DNA of 25,342 bases, taken from assembly GCA_030699485.1 (NCBI GenBank), contig JAUYMM010000028.1:1-25342 (forward strand). The letters are read 5' to 3'. Positions 21,649 to 25,342 of this stretch are shown here, piece after piece. This DNA is from Candidatus Woesebacteria bacterium (GTDB taxonomy: Bacteria; Patescibacteriota; Microgenomatia; UBA8517). Numbering within the stretch: the first letter of the stretch is position 1; every line of letters starts with the position of its first letter. The notes below the pieces were generated by a model. That model did no database searches. It had not been told where the DNA came from and saw only the letters and a program-made list of their open reading frames with translations. Made by a program: the position numbers and the translations under genes.

Positions 21649-21894
21649 ATGTCAGTTTCAATTAAATTAAGTAGATACGGATCCAAAAATAACCCTTACT
21701 ATAGAATAATTGCAGCACCAACAAGAAGTAAATTGGATGGTAAAAATTTGGGTATTATTGGAAGTTATGACCCAAAACTTAAAAAGTCAACAATTAATAA
21801 AGCATTATTTGATGAGTGGATTAACAAGGGTGCAATCATTTCGTCAGGAGTTAGAAAAATATTGAGATCCAACCTAAAGGTTATAAAAAAATGA
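21649..21894 (+). CDS. rpsP: 30S ribosomal protein S16
   Basis: Small-subunit ribosomal protein of 81 residues. The start VSIKLSRYGSKNNPYYRIIAAPTR is the S16 signature (family: KIRL.R.G.K..P.YRIVV.D.R). GIIGSYDP follows, and the C-terminus reads EWINKGAIISSGVRKIL, as expected. It lies between rnc and khpA and overlaps khpA by ATGA. The rpsP-khpA pairing is widespread in bacteria and supports both calls. Confidence 0.95.
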   Translation: MSVSIKLSRYGSKNNPYYRIIAAPTRSKLDGKNLGIIGSYDPKLKKSTINKALFDEWINKGAIISSGVRKILRSNLKVIKK

Positions 21895-22127
21895 AAGAAT
21901 TACTTGACTTCATTTTAAGAAATATATTAGGAAAAGATTCTAAATATGAGATTGTGGAAGAAGATAGCGGAAGTGTGGTTACTTTAACAGTCAAAACAGC
22001 AGAAGATGAAGGTGGAATGGTAATTGGAAAACAAGGTAAAGTAATTAAAGCGATTAGAAATATATTAAGAATTAAGGCAACACTAGAAAAGAAAAAGATA
22101 ATACTTCTCGTCAACCCAACTAGTTAA
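21891..22127 (+). CDS. khpA: KH-domain RNA-binding protein KhpA
   Basis: A 78-residue single-KH-domain protein (YlqC/KhpA), a small RNA chaperone linked in Gram-positive bacteria to cell-division and small-RNA control. The KH loop GxxG is seen as GMVIGKQGKVIKAIRNILR, preceded by EDSGSVVTLTVKTAEDEG. Its ATG overlaps the rpsP stop. It ends the plus-strand housekeeping operon and its last 8 bases overlap the 3' end of the convergent pilO gene. No terminator hairpin is obvious between them. Confidence 0.92.
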   Translation: MKELLDFILRNILGKDSKYEIVEEDSGSVVTLTVKTAEDEGGMVIGKQGKVIKAIRNILRIKATLEKKKIILLVNPTS

Positions 22128-22797
22128 AAGGGTCTTCTTTTGGGGAAAATGTTTCACTTACAGTAGGTTCAATAAATTGAGGTAGAGTATATGTTGCAAG
22201 TTCTTTTAAAAGTGTTATCTCTTTAGTTGTTAATTCATTAACTACACCAGTTAAAGCGGGAATCTTTTTAGGAAGTTCTGCAGAAAAAATATTAACCGAC
22301 ACATTGGCTCTGACAAGATTTGCAGATTTACTTAGACTAACTTTATCAATATTCATTAGAGGTAAAAGAGTAGAAAATGAATCTAGGAATTTATAGACAT
22401 TTTGTTCTTCTCCTTCTGCTTCAAAACTTATGGTAACTTTTGAAACTCCAGCACTTCCTGGAATTACAGTGCCTGATTTCATATTTGATATAAATAAATT
22501 ATAGTTTATTGCCTGATTTTTAATTTGGCTTAATCCATAAAGAACTGAGCCTCTGCTGGGGAGAACAACATCTAAAAAAGTAATGTCACCTGGGAGTACA
22601 GATTCTACTGTCTCAAGTATTGTAGCTTTTGTTTGAAAAGTTGTTTCTTTCTCTTTGGCCAATTGGTTTTCAGATCTAACTAAAGTCATTTTCTTAAGAC
22701 CAAATATGCTGACCAATAAAATCAATACAATTATAATAAATATAATTGCTACAGGTTTTATCAAAAAGTTAATTTCATTTTTAAAATTAGTATTCAT
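22120..22797 (-). CDS. pilO: type IV pilus inner-membrane protein PilO-like
   Basis: A 225-residue bitopic inner-membrane protein of the pilus alignment subcomplex (PilM-N-O). A short cytoplasmic N-terminus is followed by one transmembrane span (VAIIFIIIVLILLVSIFGL, about residues 16-34), then a coiled-coil-like stretch (SENQLAKEKETTFQTKATIL). After that comes a ferredoxin-like periplasmic domain containing NYNLFISNMKSG and a KVTISFEAEGEEQNVYKFLDSFSTLLPLMNIDKV strand-helix-strand pattern, which is typical of PilO. It lies 2 bases after pilN. Its 3' end overlaps khpA tail to tail. The C-terminal ~50 residues are an extension of unknown role. Confidence 0.8.
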   Translation of the reverse strand: MNTNFKNEINFLIKPVAIIFIIIVLILLVSIFGLKKMTLVRSENQLAKEKETTFQTKATILETVESVLPGDITFLDVVLPSRGSVLYGLSQIKNQAINYNLFISNMKSGTVIPGSAGVSKVTISFEAEGEEQNVYKFLDSFSTLLPLMNIDKVSLSKSANLVRANVSVNIFSAELPKKIPALTGVVNELTTKEITLLKELATYTLPQFIEPTVSETFSPKEDPFN

Positions 22798-22799
22798 AT

Positions 22800-23339
22800 C
22801 TATTCAACTTGTAATAATATATTAGCCAAAAATCCAGCGTTTGGATTAAAACCTAAAGATGATAAAATAATTTTTTTGTAATTTGTAAGTTTTGATAATG
22901 GGGCCAAAACTTGGGATAAACTGCTTGAATCCTGAAAAATAATTGATGCATCAGTTCCTTTTGATGTTAATACAGCTTCAGTTATTGCAGATCCTGACGC
23001 ATTAGAAATAATATTAGAAAATTCTTGATATCTTAAAACTTCGTCATTTACTGATTTAGTGTCACTAACAACTTTAATTTTTGCTAATCTATCTTTTGCC
23101 AAAACTAATTTTTGTTCACTTTTTTCAAGTGAAGAAATTTTAGATATTAAGGTATTAATATTACTATTAATCCTAGCGCGTTCTGTAGAATAATAAAAAA
23201 ACAATGATCCTAAAACAATAGATGTTAAAATAAGTAATATAGTAGCAACGATTGAAAACTTATTTATAACTCGTGCTAATTTAACAGCTCTTGCAGGAAC
23301 TGCCAACTCACTTGGTATTAAATTAATTCGTTTGTCCAT
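22800..23339 (-). CDS. pilN: type IV pilus assembly protein PilN-like
   Basis: A 179-residue bitopic membrane protein that binds PilM through its cytoplasmic N-terminus. It begins MDKRINLIPSELAVPA, matching the conserved INLLP motif of PilN that docks into PilM. One transmembrane helix follows (about residues 32-52, ATILLILTSIVLGSLFFYY), then a coiled coil (INSNINTLISKISSLEKSEQ) and a small alpha/beta domain. Its position between pilM (23 bases upstream) and pilO (2 bases downstream) is the standard order. Confidence 0.85.
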   Translation of the reverse strand: MDKRINLIPSELAVPARAVKLARVINKFSIVATILLILTSIVLGSLFFYYSTERARINSNINTLISKISSLEKSEQKLVLAKDRLAKIKVVSDTKSVNDEVLRYQEFSNIISNASGSAITEAVLTSKGTDASIIFQDSSSLSQVLAPLSKLTNYKKIILSSLGFNPNAGFLANILLQVE

Positions 23340-23362
23340 ATCTAGATTTTTACAAGCTTCGC

Positions 23363-24370
23363 TTATTCCTCTCTCATTGCAAGACCTACTGCCGTCGCGT
23401 AAATTGATGAATATGAAACTAAAATTTTTGCGCTTTCAGGGTCAAGGTTAATTTTACTAAACGGATTTCCTACTACTGTTTCCATACCCAAGTTTTCTGT
23501 TAAATAGGGGATAATGTCAGGCATTACAGAAGCTCCACCTGTGACCACAACAGACATTGGTATTTCTCCTTTTTCTTCAGATTCATAAAAATGAATGGCT
23601 TTTTTGATTTCATCTATTACCATCCTAAGTACTGGTTCTAAAGCAGTTTTAACTTTTCCTTCTAATTGATCGGAAGATAATCCATATGTTTTTTTGTATT
23701 CTTCAGCTTGTTTTTGATCAATACCTAAAGCTTGTGAAACAGATCTGGTAAAGGCATCGCTTGCAACTGGAATTGATCTAGTGAATACTATTTTTTTATT
23801 TTTAACTATTGCCATATCAGTTGCTGATGTTCCCAAATCTAAAAGGAGTGAAACACCGCTTTCAGGAGAAAGGCATCTAGCTATAGCTGTCAATTCTGAT
23901 TCTGCAGAAATTGGTGTTAAACCTGCCATGCGCATGACTTTTACATATTTTTCAACAACAGCCTTAGGAGCTGCCACAAGTAAAACTGATGTTTGTGAAG
24001 TAGTTTCATTTCTATCTAATATTGAATATTGGATTACAGCTTCATTTACTGGAATTGGAATATATTGCTCTGCTTCCCATTTAACAGCAGCGGATACTTC
24101 TTCATCTGAAAGCAATGGAAACTTAATTACTCTAGTAAAAACTAAAGCTTCTGGAAGAGATAAATTTACATCTTTAGATGATACCCCAGTTTGCTTAATA
24201 ACTTTTTTCAAGACTTCAGAAATGTTATTTAAATCTTCATCAGTTTGCGCTTTATCTGGTGACACTCCTGTGTATCCAACTGCTCCAGAAGATTTAAGAA
24301 CCCAAGTTTCACCACTTTTGGCAAGTTCTATTATCTTAATACTTTTTGTTCCTATATCTATTCCAAGCAT
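23363..24370 (-). CDS. pilM: type IV pilus assembly ATPase-fold protein PilM
   Basis: A cytoplasmic actin-fold protein of 335 residues that links the pilus motor to PilN. The phosphate 1 motif is LGIDIGTKSIKIIEL at the N-terminus, phosphate 2 is LLLDLGTSATDMAIV (about residues 176-190), and the adenosine motif is VVVTGGASVMPDI (about 276-288), in FtsA/PilM order. LKSSGAVGYTGVSPDK and DVNLSLPEALVFTRVIKFPLL are typical of PilM. It is the second gene of the pilus operon. Unusually for this window it has a strong Shine-Dalgarno sequence, AAGGAG, 7 bases before the start. Confidence 0.93.
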   Translation of the reverse strand: MLGIDIGTKSIKIIELAKSGETWVLKSSGAVGYTGVSPDKAQTDEDLNNISEVLKKVIKQTGVSSKDVNLSLPEALVFTRVIKFPLLSDEEVSAAVKWEAEQYIPIPVNEAVIQYSILDRNETTSQTSVLLVAAPKAVVEKYVKVMRMAGLTPISAESELTAIARCLSPESGVSLLLDLGTSATDMAIVKNKKIVFTRSIPVASDAFTRSVSQALGIDQKQAEEYKKTYGLSSDQLEGKVKTALEPVLRMVIDEIKKAIHFYESEEKGEIPMSVVVTGGASVMPDIIPYLTENLGMETVVGNPFSKINLDPESAKILVSYSSIYATAVGLAMREE

Positions 24371-24377
24371 GGGCAGT

Positions 24378-24383
24378 CTCCTT
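24378..24383 (-). promoter_or_regulatory. Shine-Dalgarno of pilM
   Basis: Read on the minus strand this is AAGGAG, 7 bases before the pilM ATG. It fixes the start and shows the organism keeps a canonical anti-Shine-Dalgarno. The lack of such sites at first genes of operons is therefore meaningful. Confidence 0.8.
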
Positions 24384-24384
24384 G

Positions 24385-25203
24385 TTATTTAACTATACCA
24401 GATGAACTATAAATTGCATTTGCAAAAATTGGTGGTGTTTCAGGATGTAATTGATAAACTTCAATACTTCTATTTGCATCTGCAAACGACCCATCTGAAT
24501 TTACCTTTTTACCTTGTGATGGCAAGAGTCCATTACCACTAACATCTATGCCAATTTTATGTGAGACTGTATTATTATATAATAATTTAACTGTCATATA
24601 TAAAAGCTCATCCGAGCCATTAATCCCTAGGCTTGCAAAATTTATTTGATTTTTAAACTGAAATGTTTGGTTATCAATAGTACAACCTGATGTTAAAGCA
24701 GAACTAAAGTTATTTGGTGGAGTTCTACTTGAACTTGGATCGTCAAAAGTTGCTCTTGCTACTTGATACACATTAGAAGATTTATAAAAAACTGTTACCT
24801 CAGCTGCGGGTAATTCAAGTGTTGAAGAGCCCCAACAAAGTGTTACTTTGTTGCCATTATAAACAGTTGCATCACCCGTACGTTTAAACCAAAATAGAGC
24901 ATTATCACCTGACTTTAAACTAAGTGGGAAAGTAACCACAGATGAACCCTGTGCAAATGAAGCTACATTTGCATCAAAAGTAGCAAGCTCAAGTGATCCA
25001 CTGCTGTTTCCAATAACCAAAGCTCTTTCAACCCCAGCTTCAGCAGCAGAAAAGGCACGGGATGAATCTTCTTCTTTAGTTGAGAGAGAAATGTCAGTAA
25101 TTGATCTTGAAAGAATAAATAAAACTACAACTAGAACAACAGATAAAGACAAAAGTACTATTAAAACAGCTTGTCCCGAATTATTTTTTCTTTTTAAAAT
25201 CAT
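24385..25203 (-). CDS. PilX-like minor pilin / pilus-associated protein
   Basis: A 272-residue protein with a type IV pilin-like N-terminus: a basic stretch (MILKRKNNSG), then a long hydrophobic helix, QAVLIVLLSLSVVLVVVLFILS (about residues 11-32), and the SRAFSAAEAGVERAL segment. That segment is the hallmark of PilX/PulK-type pseudopilins. The prepilin cleavage site would be at the G before QAV, although no Glu at +5 is visible. The rest is a beta-rich extracellular domain with Ser/Asn/Gly-rich loops and two cysteines. It heads the pilX-pilM-pilN-pilO operon and probably forms part of the pilus tip or assembly-initiation complex. Confidence 0.7.
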   Translation of the reverse strand: MILKRKNNSGQAVLIVLLSLSVVLVVVLFILSRSITDISLSTKEEDSSRAFSAAEAGVERALVIGNSSGSLELATFDANVASFAQGSSVVTFPLSLKSGDNALFWFKRTGDATVYNGNKVTLCWGSSTLELPAAEVTVFYKSSNVYQVARATFDDPSSSRTPPNNFSSALTSGCTIDNQTFQFKNQINFASLGINGSDELLYMTVKLLYNNTVSHKIGIDVSGNGLLPSQGKKVNSDGSFADANRSIEVYQLHPETPPIFANAIYSSSGIVK

Positions 25204-25212
25204 ACTAGTATA

Positions 25213-25218
25213 AATATA
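25213..25218 (-). promoter_or_regulatory. putative -10 box of the pilus operon
   Basis: Read on the minus strand this is TATATT, 9 bases before the pilX-like ATG, the same close spacing as other promoters here. A TTGCAG lies 15 bases upstream as a poor -35. A second AT-rich box, TATACT, sits closer to the start and is too near to act. Confidence 0.35.
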
Positions 25219-25250
25219 TCACATTTCTTACTTCTGCAAACTAACACTTG

Positions 25251-25310
25251 TCAGAAATTTCTCAATTTCAGATATGGCTTATTTTTTATAAATTCTCTGA
25301 TACTCTTCAT
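25251..25310 (-). CDS. 19-codon small frame, possibly a gene remnant
   Basis: Encodes MKSIREFIKNKPYLKLRNF then TGA. A TATACT box lies 10 bases upstream on the same strand, the leaderless spacing used elsewhere. There is no terminator hairpin after it, so it is not an attenuator like the two leader peptides. It may be the truncated start of a larger protein or a chance frame. Confidence 0.2.
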   Translation of the reverse strand: MKSIREFIKNKPYLKLRNF

Positions 25311-25342
25311 ACTTAAATAGTATATCAAAAACAAACAATGTT

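Noticed and set aside
23781..24392. 203-codon open frame on the plus strand opposite pilM
   Set aside because: It is antisense to a clear PilM with all actin-fold motifs and lacks its own recognisable domain.
1..25342. Search for CRISPR arrays, insertion sequences, integrases, rRNA and tRNA genes
   Set aside because: No regularly spaced repeats, terminal inverted repeats with a transposase, recombinase motifs or RNA-gene folds were seen on either strand.

Overview
The window looks like a chromosome segment from an ultrasmall candidate-phyla-radiation (Patescibacteria) bacterium, probably near Microgenomates or Katanobacteria. This is inference: the DNA is A+T-rich, genes are packed with many 4-base ATGA stop/start overlaps, UGA is a normal stop, the pilus locus is compact, and housekeeping genes are short. 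No rRNA, tRNA, CRISPR array, transposase or integrase was found.

Layout. (1) 1-3431, +: tyrS, a 33-aa membrane peptide, recG and rpmF. (2) 3443-5926, +: a 16-codon nusB stub whose stop overlaps the start of an M20 peptidase, then a PepT-like peptidase, then a 3'-terminal fragment of a second, diverged recG. (3) 5923-8888, +: a small Cys-rich protein, then a Thr-rich leader peptide and attenuator upstream of an uncharacterised 394-aa protein, a PfkB sugar kinase and an AllA-like protein. (4) 8890-14175: a divergent pair of operons. On the minus strand are an APH-fold kinase, a BtpA-like barrel and an inositol-monophosphatase-like phosphatase. On the plus strand are two HAD phosphatases and a second BtpA-like barrel. 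(5) 14208-20626, +: a PRMT-like methyltransferase, an M20 peptidase, an MBL-fold hydrolase, an arginine-coding leader peptide with attenuator, an arginine-deiminase-family enzyme and argS. (6) 20654-22127, +: nusB, rnc, rpsP and khpA, the continuation of the housekeeping operon of region 1. (7) 22120-25203, -: pilX-like, pilM, pilN and pilO, converging on khpA.

The main reading is that 3.4-20.6 kb is an accessory block spliced into a recG-rpmF-nusB-rnc-rpsP-khpA operon. Evidence is a near-identical 35-bp direct repeat of the nusB 5' end at both edges and an extra recG 3' end inside. The block carries its own near-consensus promoters, several placed so close to the start codon that the mRNAs should be leaderless, and two apparent ribosome-mediated attenuators. 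One encodes MNSFRLNRINRRRRTGL ahead of the deiminase-family gene and argS. The other encodes MNKNITTATTILSRRD ahead of the 394-aa protein operon. Together the block suggests amino-acid-responsive control of an arginine-related module and of a sugar-phosphate, BtpA and phosphatase salvage module whose substrates are unknown.

All calls come from reading the sequence. Family assignments rest on motifs I recognise, not on searches.
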